NCBI GenBank assembly: GCA_047621665.1
Contig: JBLHMB010000003.1
Location: forward strand, 1-64,000
Length of the DNA stretch: 64,000 bases
Direction: 5' to 3'
Origin: Actimicrobium sp047621665
GTDB lineage: Bacteria; Pseudomonadota; Gammaproteobacteria; Burkholderiales; Burkholderiaceae_D
Part shown: piece after piece, positions 19,459 to 28,735 of the stretch
How the letters are laid out: every line of letters starts with the position of its first letter
Position numbering within the stretch: the first letter of the stretch is position 1
The notes under the pieces: model-generated
The model's input: only the letters and a program-made list of their open reading frames with translations
What the model was told of the DNA's origin: nothing
Database searches by the model: none
Made by a program: the position numbers and the translations under genes

Positions 19459-19665
19459 TCAGGCCGGAATGTCGGGAATGAGCTGCATTTTCAGCAGCGT
19501 GATGTGATCTTTGAGTTGCAGTTTGCGTTTCTTGAGGCGTCGCAATTGCAATTCTTCGTGGCGGGTGTCGCGGATCAGCGTATCGATAACGGCATCGAGA
19601 TCGCGATGTTCGACTTCCAGTTCGATGATGCGCCGGCGCACATCGTTCGACGGCGGATTACTCAT
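19459..19665 (-). CDS. YdcH-family (DUF465) small coiled-coil protein
   Basis: 68 residues with one long basic helical hairpin: RRIIELEVEHRDLD, then HEELQLRRLKKRKLQLKDHI. This matches the DUF465/YdcH pattern, including the 'L(K/R)K(R/K)KL.LKD' end. Function is unknown. I chose the ATG at 19665. A longer frame with MRHRCWCI at the front is not family-like. It probably shares a transcript with the helicase downstream and is divergent from the phosphatase gene. Confidence 0.8.
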   Translation of the reverse strand: MSNPPSNDVRRRIIELEVEHRDLDAVIDTLIRDTRHEELQLRRLKKRKLQLKDHITLLKMQLIPDIPA

Positions 19666-19812
19666 GATGCACCAACACCGGTGTCGCAATCGTGACGCGG
19701 TGCCGCTCGCAGAAGTGCCATAAAAAGTGGGAATTCATTTGACTCCAGGTTTTGCCGTGTAATTATTACGTACAATAAAAAATCTTCAACGCAGTTTAAT
19801 CTACCCCGGTCC

Positions 19813-20571
19813 ATGAGCCAATACAAGATAGAAGCAGCAACCGGCCAGTATCTCGGCGACAGGCAAGAACAACAGGATCGCGTCGCCCTGTTTGGCGCTG
19901 CCAAGGCCCCCGGGTTCATGATGGCCGTACTGGCAGACGGGATGGGTGGTCGCACCGGAGGCTCGATGGCCGCTGAACAGGTGATCCGCACCGCACGCCA
20001 GTTGTTCGACGAATTTTCACCACTGAGCGACGACGTCGACGTGATGTTACACACGATCGCCATTGAAGCGCACACCATCATCAAACTCAGCGGACTGAGT
20101 GCCGAAAAAGAGCCCCACAGTACGCTCGTCGCGCTAGTACTGACACCTACCGGAACGGCCCATTGGGCCCATGCCGGTGATTCACGGCTATATCGCTACA
20201 GCGGTCCGGCTTTCGCGGAGCGGACCATCGACCACTCGTTTGTCGAACGCCTGATCGATCAAGGCAAACTCAAACCCGAAGAGGTCGCTCACCATCGTCT
20301 GTCAAACATCCTCATCAACGTGCTGGGTAGCCTGAAAACAGAACCATTCGTAACGCTGGGCCGGTATGATGGCCTGAAAGCCGGCGATGCGTTTCTGCTC
20401 TGTTCCGACGGTCTCTGGCAGTACTTCAACAAACGGGAAATCGGGGCGGCGGTTGCCAAATATACGCCCCGTCAGTGCTCTGAACGACTGGTTGAAAAAG
20501 CGCGGGAACGAGCCGTTGGCAGCAGCGCCGACAATTGCACACTGGCCGTGATAAAGCTGGTGGCCGCGTAG
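19813..20571 (+). CDS. PP2C-family serine/threonine protein phosphatase
   Basis: 252 residues, a stand-alone catalytic domain that removes phosphate from Ser/Thr. The metal-binding motifs are present: NQ-type lead GDRQEQQDRV, LADGMGGRTGG (about 37-47), WAHAGDSRLYRY, LLCSDGLWQYF and SADNCTLAVI near the end. No membrane helix or extra domain is seen. No partner kinase gene is in the window. It is divergent from the YdcH-like gene. A TACAAT at 19771-19776 could be its -10 box, though no -35 box fits. It is convergent with the lipoprotein gene, and no terminator was recognised in the 81-base gap. Confidence 0.9.
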   Translation: MSQYKIEAATGQYLGDRQEQQDRVALFGAAKAPGFMMAVLADGMGGRTGGSMAAEQVIRTARQLFDEFSPLSDDVDVMLHTIAIEAHTIIKLSGLSAEKEPHSTLVALVLTPTGTAHWAHAGDSRLYRYSGPAFAERTIDHSFVERLIDQGKLKPEEVAHHRLSNILINVLGSLKTEPFVTLGRYDGLKAGDAFLLCSDGLWQYFNKREIGAAVAKYTPRQCSERLVEKARERAVGSSADNCTLAVIKLVAA

Positions 20572-20652
20572 GCAGATGCAACAACTAACGCCTTGATGCC
20601 GGTGAACTGGCTGCCCGATTTTTTCCTTCAGCGGTCCACCTTCGCTCCAACC

Positions 20653-21456
20653 CTACTGCTTCGCTGCCGCCGCCTCCGCCTCCGCCGCTGCCTTCTCGCC
20701 AGCCGCTTTCAACGCAGTTGCTTTTTCCTGCCGCTCAACTATTTGTGCCGCCTTGCGTTCAGCTAACTGTTTCTGGCGTGCGGCGACATCTCTCTGTTTT
20801 TTCTCGAATGCCGTCACATTGGCGGCGCGTCGTCCCTCACTAGCCTGGTCATCGGCTTGTTGCTGTCCGGCCTTGAGGTCAAAAGCGCGCTGCCTGGCCT
20901 GCGGATCGGCACCGACCTGCCGTTGCGCAGTCTCTTGTTCGCTCCGGGCATTCCGGGCGCGATCAGCAGCTTTCAGTGCAGCCGCTTTTTCACGTGCCTT
21001 CAGATCAAGCAAGCACTGCGGTGCTTCCGCCTGCTCTTTTGCCGTGCGCTCGGCGAGTGCCTTGTCGCGCTGGTCGGCGCGATCACGCCGGTTAATATAA
21101 TTGGCCTCGACTTCGACCGCACGCACTTCAGCCAGCGCGATGCGTCGGCGCTCTTTGCCGCGATCGTTACATGCCGTCATGAAGAATTGTTCAAAACAGA
21201 CACCTTGCGTACGCACATAATCCTGCTCGATCATCGTGCGCCGTGCCGTCGCATCACTCAACGCTTGCGCAGCCAGTTCAGCGGTCACAATGGAACCGGA
21301 CGGCCAATCCAGCCGCAAGCCGGACGCAGGGAGCGGCGCATCCCCTTCCGCAGACGGAGTCAGCACGGAACAGGCACTGGCCAGACTGATGCTGACCGCC
21401 AGAAACGTAAGTCGCAAAATGCGGCAGGCCGGGGAAAAATTAAGCGCGGATATCAT
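20653..21456 (-). CDS. Putative lipoprotein with long charged helical region
   Basis: 267 residues from the ATG at 21456, which gives a clean lipoprotein signal peptide ending in LASAC (cysteine at about 29). Four further cysteines occur in the first half (GVCFEQFFMTAC, APQCLL). The second half is almost entirely Ala, Lys, Glu, Gln and Arg and should form a long helix or coiled coil. I do not recognise a family. It starts 20 bases after zapE ends and so is likely in the same operon, but a role in division is only a guess from position. Confidence 0.65.
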   Translation of the reverse strand: MISALNFSPACRILRLTFLAVSISLASACSVLTPSAEGDAPLPASGLRLDWPSGSIVTAELAAQALSDATARRTMIEQDYVRTQGVCFEQFFMTACNDRGKERRRIALAEVRAVEVEANYINRRDRADQRDKALAERTAKEQAEAPQCLLDLKAREKAAALKAADRARNARSEQETAQRQVGADPQARQRAFDLKAGQQQADDQASEGRRAANVTAFEKKQRDVAARQKQLAERKAAQIVERQEKATALKAAGEKAAAEAEAAAAKQ

Positions 21457-21475
21457 GATTCGAAATCTTTCAGGT

Positions 21476-22579
21476 TCAGACCGCAATATCGATGTCGATG
21501 TCATTGCGGCGCGGTGCTTCCATGTACTCGCGCGATTGCATTTCAATGATGCGCGACACAGTCCGGTGGAATTCATTGGCCAGCGTGCCTTGCGTATAGA
21601 GCTCCTGCGGCCCGACGGCGGCAGACATCAGCAGTTTGATCTTGTGATCGTAAAACACGTCGATGAGCCAGGTAAAGCGACGCGCTTCCGACGACATCGA
21701 CGCCGACATTTCAGGAATGCCAGACAGCACCACCGTGTGGAACCGGCTGGCGATCTCCAGGTAGTCATTCTGTGACCGCGGGCCGCCGCACAGCGTGGCG
21801 AAATCGAACCAGATCGCTCCGCCGGCTTTTCGCAATGCACGGATCTCACGCGCTTCGATGCGCACCCGCGGATCTTCATCAGCGGTATCGGCAACACTGG
21901 CGAATGCGTCGCGCAAGGCCTTGTCGGATACGGCATTGAGTGGCGTGTGATACGCATCGACCTGCTCGAGCGCACGCTTGCGATAATCATTGCCGGCATC
22001 GACATTCATGACGTCCAGATGCAGCTTGAGCAGCGCGATGGTCGGCAGCATGCGGTCACGATGCAGGCCGTCCGGATACAAGGTGTCCGGAGCGTAATTC
22101 GAGGTAATGACAAACGATACGCCGTTGGCAAACAACGCCCGCATCAGGTTATACAGGATCATCGCATCGGCGATGTCGGAGACATGGAATTCGTCGAAGC
22201 AGATCAAGCGGTATTTTTTAGCAATCTGGCGTGCCACCACATCGAGCGGATCGGCGACTTTTTTCAGCGCATCGAGTTGGCGATGCACGTCGCGCATGAA
22301 TTCATGGAAGTGAACGCGGGTCTTGCGCACCACCGGTACCACCGAATAAAAACTGTCCATCAAAAACGATTTTCCGCGGCCGACTCCACCCCAGAAATAC
22401 ACTCCGCGAGGTACATCAGGCCGGTTGATCAATCGCTTGAAACCACTCGAACGCTGTGACTTGAAAGCAATCCAGGCGTCATAGCTTTGCTGCAGCCGTT
22501 CTACTGCGGCGCGCTGCGCCGGATCGGTAGTGAATCCGCGCTCGGCGAGCGCGTGTTCGTAAAATTCCATCACAGTCAT
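21476..22579 (-). CDS. zapE: ZapE, AFG1-type division ATPase
   Basis: 367 residues, AAA+ ATPase of the AFG1/ZapE family. In Escherichia coli ZapE acts on the FtsZ ring under stress. Visible are YFWGGVGRGKSFLMD (Walker A), HFHEFMRDVH, the Walker B segment LICFDEFHVSDIADAM, and SFVITSNYAPDTLYPDGLHRD, all family hallmarks. The start is not certain: I take ATG at 22579, but a GTG at 22594 with GAAAGAA upstream is also credible, and a longer frame to 22693 is not. The gap to lpd upstream is about 200 bases, so it may have its own promoter. Confidence 0.93.
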   Translation of the reverse strand: MTVMEFYEHALAERGFTTDPAQRAAVERLQQSYDAWIAFKSQRSSGFKRLINRPDVPRGVYFWGGVGRGKSFLMDSFYSVVPVVRKTRVHFHEFMRDVHRQLDALKKVADPLDVVARQIAKKYRLICFDEFHVSDIADAMILYNLMRALFANGVSFVITSNYAPDTLYPDGLHRDRMLPTIALLKLHLDVMNVDAGNDYRKRALEQVDAYHTPLNAVSDKALRDAFASVADTADEDPRVRIEAREIRALRKAGGAIWFDFATLCGGPRSQNDYLEIASRFHTVVLSGIPEMSASMSSEARRFTWLIDVFYDHKIKLLMSAAVGPQELYTQGTLANEFHRTVSRIIEMQSREYMEAPRRNDIDIDIAV

Positions 22580-22780
22580 CGGCTTCGGATTCACTCGGCA
22601 TTCTTTCAGAATCGGTCGTACAGGGATAAAAACAGTTCGTCCCGGAAACCGTTTGGATTGAGCTGGCTGACACCGGCAATTCGATGTCATCAACCAGCTC
22701 AGGCCGAACGATTTGCAAAGCGTTCAGCAGAGTTAGCACGCGTGGGTACGGTTTCGTCGTACCCACGCTTACACACAAAA

Positions 22781-24208
22781 TCAGAAATTCAAGGCCCGCT
22801 TGTCAACCGCCAATGCCGCTTCCTTGGTCGCTTCCGACAAGGAAGGATGCGCATGGCAGATACGCGCAATGTCTTCCGCCGACGCACGGAATTCCATCGC
22901 TACGACTGCTTCCGAAATCAGCTCGGAAGCCGACGGCCCGATGATGTGTACGCCGAGGATTTCATCGGTCTTGGCGTCCGCCAGAAACTTGACCATCCCG
23001 TTGGTATCGCCCAATGCGCGCGCGCGACCGTTGGCCAGGAACGGGAATGAACCGGCCTTGTAAGCGATTCCCTCGGCCTTCAATTCCTGTTCGTTCTTGC
23101 CGACCCACGAAATTTCCGGCGAGGTATAAATCACCCACGGCACCGTATTGAAATTAACATGCCCGTGCTGACCGGCGATACGCTCGGCCACAGCGACACC
23201 TTCTTCTTCGGCCTTGTGAGCAAGCATCGGTCCGCGCACCACATCACCCACCGCCCAGACGTTGGCAACGCTGGATTTGCAGTCGTCATCGACCACGACA
23301 AAACCGCGCTCATCGAGCTTCAGGCCGATGGCTTCGGCATTCAGACCGATCGTGTTCGGCGTGCGGCCGATCGAGATAATCAGCTTGTCGAAGACGGCTT
23401 TTTGCGCTTCGCCCTTGGCATCGACGTACTCGACGGTGACGTCTTTCTTGCCTGTCGTGATGGCACCAATCTTCACGCCCAACTGGATACCGAGACCCTG
23501 CTTGGTGAACAGCTTGAACGCTTCCTTGGCGATCTGCTCGTCGACCGCACCGAGGAACGTCGGCAAGGCTTCGAGCATCGTGACCGCTGATCCGAGACGA
23601 CGCCAGACGCTACCCATTTCGAGCCCGATGACGCCGGCACCGATGACGCCGAGACGTTTCGGTACCGCACCGATGGCGAGTGCACCGGTATTCGACAGAA
23701 TCATTTTTTCATCGAACGGTGTACCTGGCAACGAGCGCGCATTCGAGCCGGTCGCGATGACGACATGCTTGGCAATCAGGGACTCTTCCGTCTTGCCGGT
23801 GACTGACACTTCGGTACCGCTGGCATCGTTCTTGACGAACGCTCCGCGACCATGAAAGAACGTGATCTTGTTTTTCTTGAACAGATACAGGATGCCGTCA
23901 TTGTTCTGCTTGACGACGTTCTCCTTGCGCGACAGCATTTGCGGCAAGTTCAGGCTGAGGCCCTTGATATCGATCCCGTGGTCAGCAAACGCATGACCGG
24001 CGTGTTCAAAATGTTCGGACGATTGCAGCAGTGCTTTCGACGGAATGCAACCGACGTTGGTGCAAGTGCCGCCCGGTGCCGGACCGCCGGCAGCATTTTT
24101 CCATTCATCGATACAGGCGACCGAGAAACCTAATTGTGCAGCGCGAATCGCCGCGATGTAGCCACCAGGGCCACCACCGATGACGACAACATCAAAATTT
24201 TTCGACAT
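22781..24208 (-). CDS. lpd: Dihydrolipoyl dehydrogenase (E3) of the 2-oxoglutarate dehydrogenase complex
   Basis: 475-residue FAD flavoprotein that reoxidises the lipoyl group and makes NADH. The FAD motif is VVVIGGGPGGYIAA. The redox disulphide is GGTCTNVGCIPSK. The NAD motif is LGVIGAGVIGLEMG, and the catalytic His-Glu pair lies in CHAHPSLSEA near the C-terminus. It is the last gene of sucA-sucB-lpd, 76 bases after sucB, with AAGGAAAAG before the ATG. The position makes it the dedicated E3 of this complex, though it could also serve pyruvate dehydrogenase. Confidence 0.96.
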   Translation of the reverse strand: MSKNFDVVVIGGGPGGYIAAIRAAQLGFSVACIDEWKNAAGGPAPGGTCTNVGCIPSKALLQSSEHFEHAGHAFADHGIDIKGLSLNLPQMLSRKENVVKQNNDGILYLFKKNKITFFHGRGAFVKNDASGTEVSVTGKTEESLIAKHVVIATGSNARSLPGTPFDEKMILSNTGALAIGAVPKRLGVIGAGVIGLEMGSVWRRLGSAVTMLEALPTFLGAVDEQIAKEAFKLFTKQGLGIQLGVKIGAITTGKKDVTVEYVDAKGEAQKAVFDKLIISIGRTPNTIGLNAEAIGLKLDERGFVVVDDDCKSSVANVWAVGDVVRGPMLAHKAEEEGVAVAERIAGQHGHVNFNTVPWVIYTSPEISWVGKNEQELKAEGIAYKAGSFPFLANGRARALGDTNGMVKFLADAKTDEILGVHIIGPSASELISEAVVAMEFRASAEDIARICHAHPSLSEATKEAALAVDKRALNF

Positions 24209-24284
24209 GTTCTTTTCCTTGTTGACTCAACAGACGCCAAAGCGGCCGGCGCAATGGTGCGCGGGCCGCTCTGGTGAAGACTAT

Positions 24285-25592
24285 TTACAGGTCCAGCAAC
24301 AACCGTGCAGGATCTTCCAGCGCTTCTTTCATCGCCACCAGGGCGAGTACGGCTTCGCGACCATCGATGATCCGGTGATCGTATGACAGGGCCAGGTAGT
24401 TCATCGGACGGATCACGATCTGGCCGTTTTCAACCACAGCACGGTCCTTGGTTGCATGCACACCGAGGATGGCTGATTGCGGCGGATTAATGATCGGGGT
24501 CGACAACATCGAACCGAACGTACCGCCGTTCGAGATCGAGAAGGTGCCGCCGGTCAGGTCATCCATGGTCAGCTTGCCGTCCTTGGCCTTGGCACCGAAT
24601 TCGCCGATTTTCTTTTCGATCTCGGCAATCGACATCTGGTCGGCATTGCGCAGCACGGGCACCACCAGACCGCGCGGTGAACCGACGGCAATACCGATGT
24701 CGAAATAGCCGTGGTAGACGATGTCATTGCCATCGACCGACCCGTTGACTACCGGGTATTTTTTCAGCGCCGCGACTGCCGCCTTGACGAAGAACGACAT
24801 GAAGCCCAGCTTGACGCCGTGCTCTTTCTCGAACTTGTCCTTGTACTTGTTGCGCAACTCCATGACCGGCGCCATGTTGACTTCGTTGAACGTAGTCAGA
24901 ATGGCGTTGGTCTGTTGCGATTGCACCAGACGCTCGGCGATACGGGCGCGCAAACGGCTCATCGGCACGCGCTGTTCAGGGCGCTCGCCGAAGTTAGGTC
25001 CGGGGCCGGTGGCAACTTGCTGCAGCGCTGGTTTGGCAGCAGCGGCAGGAGCTGGTGCAGGAGCCGGTGCAGGTGCAGCAGCAGCCGGTTTCTTTTCCAG
25101 CTGGTTGATGACGTCGCCCTTGGTGACGCGGCCATCTTTGCCGGTACCGTCAACCTGTGCGGTGGTCATATTGTTCTCGGCCAGCATTTTTGCGGCAGCC
25201 GGCATCGCGACATTCGCGGCAGCTTTCGAACCCAGCGAAGAGATGGCTGCAGCGACCGGATCAGCCGGTGTGGCGGCGGCCGGTGCAGATTCAGGATGCG
25301 GTTGCGGTACGGGCAGCGACGAGACTTCCATCGGGCTGACCTTGGCCGAGCCGTCGGTATCGATTAGAGCAATGATCTGTCCGGCGACGACGGTTGCGCC
25401 ATCCGGTTGCATCAACTGCGTGATGATGCCGTCAGCCGGGGCTGGCAGTTCGAGCACGACTTTATCAGTCTCGATGTCGATCATGTTTTCATCGCGGCTG
25501 ACCGGCTCGCCGACACGCTTGTGCCAGTGCAGCAGGGTCGCTTCAGCGACAGATTCTGATAACTGCGGGACTTTGACTTCTAGGATTGCCAT
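24285..25592 (-). CDS. sucB: Dihydrolipoyllysine-residue succinyltransferase (E2)
   Basis: 435 residues. One N-terminal lipoyl domain carries the lipoylated lysine in IETDKVVLELPAP (about K43). Pro/Ala-rich linkers flank a small E1/E3-binding domain (about 120-160). The catalytic core ends with YDHRIIDGREAV, which holds the active-site His and Asp. It transfers the succinyl group to CoA in the TCA cycle. GGAG lies 10 bases before the ATG. The second linker is a simple Ala-Pro repeat, usual for the family. It lies between sucA and lpd in one operon. Confidence 0.96.
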   Translation of the reverse strand: MAILEVKVPQLSESVAEATLLHWHKRVGEPVSRDENMIDIETDKVVLELPAPADGIITQLMQPDGATVVAGQIIALIDTDGSAKVSPMEVSSLPVPQPHPESAPAAATPADPVAAAISSLGSKAAANVAMPAAAKMLAENNMTTAQVDGTGKDGRVTKGDVINQLEKKPAAAAPAPAPAPAPAAAAKPALQQVATGPGPNFGERPEQRVPMSRLRARIAERLVQSQQTNAILTTFNEVNMAPVMELRNKYKDKFEKEHGVKLGFMSFFVKAAVAALKKYPVVNGSVDGNDIVYHGYFDIGIAVGSPRGLVVPVLRNADQMSIAEIEKKIGEFGAKAKDGKLTMDDLTGGTFSISNGGTFGSMLSTPIINPPQSAILGVHATKDRAVVENGQIVIRPMNYLALSYDHRIIDGREAVLALVAMKEALEDPARLLLDL

Positions 25593-25653
25593 GTAAAACT
25601 CCGATTCGGTGTGTTCGGGCGGCGCGCCGGTTTCCGGTGCGCCGCCGTGTCAA

Positions 25654-28509
25654 TTACTTGGTAAGGACGAAGCCCTTCAGCTTCGAAAACGCGATGTCGA
25701 TCAGCGCCTTTTGCTGTGCATAGTGCTTGTCGTAGTAACCAACCGCCGGCGAGGCGCTGGCAGGACGACCGGCATACGCCAGTTTCTGGCCATCAACGAG
25801 ATTCTCGAAGATGTTGTGCTGGATCTGGAACCAGGGTCCCTGATTCTGTGGCTCATCTTGTGCCCAGACCAATTCCGTAAAGTTCGGGAATTTTTTCAGT
25901 TCAGCAGCCAGCGTCTTGTGCGGGAACGGATACAACTGCTCGATACGGAAAATAGCTGTATCGACTTGTCCGCGTTCCTTGCGTGCATTGACCAGGTCGT
26001 AGTAGACCTTGCCGGAACACGCGATGATGCGCTTGACCTTCTTGGCATCGATCTTGTCATCGCATTCACCGATGACGGTCTTGAAGCTGCCGGTGGCGAG
26101 GTCGGACAGCGGCGAACCGGCATCCTTGTTCCGCAACAGCGACTTTGGCGTCATGATGACCAGCGGCTTGCGGAACAAGCGGATCATCTGACGGCGCAAC
26201 AGGTGGAAAATCTGCGCCGACGTGGTCGGTTGCACCACTTGCATGTTGTTGTCGGCGCACAGTTGCAGGAAGCGCTCGGGACGTGCGGAGGAGTGCTCCG
26301 GACCCTGGCCTTCATAGCCGTGCGGCAGCATCATGACCAGACCTGAAGCACGGCCCCATTTCACTTCGCCGGAGCTGATGAACTGGTCGATCACGACCTG
26401 TGCACCATTGGCGAAATCGCCGAACTGGGCTTCCCAGATCGTCAGCGTATTTGGCTCGGCGGTCGAGTAACCGTATTCAAATGCCAGTACCGCTTCTTCG
26501 GACAGAACCGAGTCAATGACCTTGAACGGCGCTTGCTGTTCGGAAATGTTTTGCAGCGGAATGTAGCTGCCGGCATCCCAGCGCTCACGATTCTGGTCAT
26601 GCAACACCGCATGACGGTGAACGAAGGTACCGCGACCGCTATCCTGGCCGGTCAGACGAATTGCATAGCCGGACGACACCAGCGTGGCGTAGGCCAGATG
26701 TTCGCCCATGCCCCAATCGAGATTGAGCTCGCCGCGACCCATGCTGGCGCGATCGTTCAAGACTTTTTCGACCAGCGGATGAACCTTGAAATTTTCCGGC
26801 ACGGCGGTCACGCGCAGCGACAGGCGCTTGAGTTCGGCCAGTGGCACGGCGGTATCGGCTGCGTCGGTCCATTTGCGGTTCAGGAACGGCATCCAGTCGA
26901 CTGCGTACTTGCTCTTGAAATTGGAAATGACCGGGTCAACCGTGTGGTGACCGGCATCCATCGCATCACGGAATGCCTTGACCATGGTGTCGCCGTCATC
27001 GGCAGCAATCGCGCCCTGTGCGACGAGCTTGTCGGCGTACAGCTTGCGGGTGCCCGGATGCAGACCAATTTTTTTGTACATCAGCGGCTGCGTCAGCGCT
27101 GGTGTGTCTTGCTCGTTGTGGCCCAGTTTGCGGTAGCAAATGATGTCGACGACGATGTCTTTCTTGAACTCGATACGGTAGTCCATCGCAATTTGCGTGG
27201 CAAACACGACCGCTTCAGGATCATCACCGTTGACGTGCAGCACCGGCGCTTCGATCATCTTGACCACGTCCGAGCAATACAGTGTCGAGCGGGAATCGCG
27301 CGGATCCGAGGTCGTGAAACCGATCTGGTTGTTGATCACGATATGCATCGTGCCGCCCGTGCCGTAGCCGCGGGTCTGGGCCAGATTCAAGGTTTCCATG
27401 ACCACGCCCTGACCGGCAAAAGCCGCGTCGCCGTGTACCAGAATCGGCAACACTTGCGAGCCATCCTTGTCGCCGCGACGGTCCATCCGGGCCTTGACCG
27501 AACCCTCGACGACCGGGTTGACGATTTCAAGATGCGACGGGTTGAACGCGAGCGACAAGTGCACCGGGCCGCCCGGCGAGGTGATGTCGGACGAAAAACC
27601 TTGATGGTATTTGACGTCGCCGGCAGGCAGATCGTCAGCGTGCTTGCCTTCGAATTCGGAGAACAGCTCTTGCGGTGTTTTGCCGAGGATATTGACCAGG
27701 ACATTGAGGCGACCACGATGGGCCATGCCGATCACGATTTCCTGCACGCCACTTTCGCCGGCGCGCTGGATGGTTTCATCGAGCGATGCAATGAAACTTT
27801 CGCTACCTTCGAGTGAGAAACGCTTCTGGCCGACATAGCGGGTGTGCAGGTAGCGCTCGAGACCTTCGGCAGCGGTCAGCCGGTCGAGGATGTGTTTTTT
27901 CTTTTCAGTGCTGAAGTTCGCGGAAGCGCGGCTTGATTCAAGACGCTCCTGCAACCAGCGCTTTTCGCCCGGATCGCTGATGTACATGAATTCGGCACCG
28001 ATCGAACGGCAGTAGGTGTCGCGCAGCGCATTGAGGATGTCGCGCAGGGTCGAAGTTTCGCCACCGAAATAGGTATTGCTGATGTTGAACACGATGTCCA
28101 TGTCGGCATCGGAGAACGCGTAAAAACTTGGTTCCAGTTCGGGAATGGTCGGGCGTTCCTGACGTTGTAGCGGATCGAGGTTGGCCCAATGGCTGCCGAG
28201 GAAGCGGTACGCAGCGATCAATTGGGTGACGGCGACACGCTTGCGACCCATTTCGATATCAACCGACGCAACGACCGTGCGGATCGGGCCTTGCTTGGCA
28301 CGTTCGGCAAAAGAGGCAACAACGGGAGCGTGAGCGACGTCAGGCTTGTCGGATCCATCAACGGCCGGGACGTGCTGCATCGCATCGAAATACGAACGCC
28401 AGTTGTCGGGCACGGAACCGGGATTGTCAAGATACGACTCGTACAGGTCTTCGATGTACGGGGCGTTCCCTCCGGACAGATAAGAGTTGGAACGGAACTG
28501 CTGCATCAT
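25654..28509 (-). CDS. sucA: 2-oxoglutarate dehydrogenase E1 component
   Basis: 951 residues, thiamine-diphosphate-dependent decarboxylase that starts the oxidation of 2-oxoglutarate to succinyl-CoA. Landmarks include YLSGGNAPYIEDLYE at the front, GMAHRGRLNVLVNILGK, the TPP-binding region HGDAAFAGQG...NNQIGFTT, and the C-terminal MLPHGYEGQGPEHSSARPER. The start is chosen at the ATG of 28509, where AAGG is 8 bases upstream. A GTG three codons earlier overlaps that ribosome site. The 226-base gap to the MscS gene upstream should contain the suc promoter, but I see no convincing sigma-70 boxes. Confidence 0.96.
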   Translation of the reverse strand: MMQQFRSNSYLSGGNAPYIEDLYESYLDNPGSVPDNWRSYFDAMQHVPAVDGSDKPDVAHAPVVASFAERAKQGPIRTVVASVDIEMGRKRVAVTQLIAAYRFLGSHWANLDPLQRQERPTIPELEPSFYAFSDADMDIVFNISNTYFGGETSTLRDILNALRDTYCRSIGAEFMYISDPGEKRWLQERLESSRASANFSTEKKKHILDRLTAAEGLERYLHTRYVGQKRFSLEGSESFIASLDETIQRAGESGVQEIVIGMAHRGRLNVLVNILGKTPQELFSEFEGKHADDLPAGDVKYHQGFSSDITSPGGPVHLSLAFNPSHLEIVNPVVEGSVKARMDRRGDKDGSQVLPILVHGDAAFAGQGVVMETLNLAQTRGYGTGGTMHIVINNQIGFTTSDPRDSRSTLYCSDVVKMIEAPVLHVNGDDPEAVVFATQIAMDYRIEFKKDIVVDIICYRKLGHNEQDTPALTQPLMYKKIGLHPGTRKLYADKLVAQGAIAADDGDTMVKAFRDAMDAGHHTVDPVISNFKSKYAVDWMPFLNRKWTDAADTAVPLAELKRLSLRVTAVPENFKVHPLVEKVLNDRASMGRGELNLDWGMGEHLAYATLVSSGYAIRLTGQDSGRGTFVHRHAVLHDQNRERWDAGSYIPLQNISEQQAPFKVIDSVLSEEAVLAFEYGYSTAEPNTLTIWEAQFGDFANGAQVVIDQFISSGEVKWGRASGLVMMLPHGYEGQGPEHSSARPERFLQLCADNNMQVVQPTTSAQIFHLLRRQMIRLFRKPLVIMTPKSLLRNKDAGSPLSDLATGSFKTVIGECDDKIDAKKVKRIIACSGKVYYDLVNARKERGQVDTAIFRIEQLYPFPHKTLAAELKKFPNFTELVWAQDEPQNQGPWFQIQHNIFENLVDGQKLAYAGRPASASPAVGYYDKHYAQQKALIDIAFSKLKGFVLTK

Positions 28510-28735
28510 ATTGCGCACCTTTCTTCGCGTTTCGCGAGATTAGCGGGTTAGCTTAACCTTCCGCGACACGGCCTGACCGGTTAGCGGATTGCACATCAAG
28601 TTGTGGGGAAGGGCTGGGTATTCGGGTACTTTTTGGAACAGCCGACACAATAGCACGTTGAGCGTAAGCGATGATGACAGTGGCGATCATTCTTGCGCTG
28701 TCTGGCGCGGCGCGGCAATGCGACCATGGCCCTGC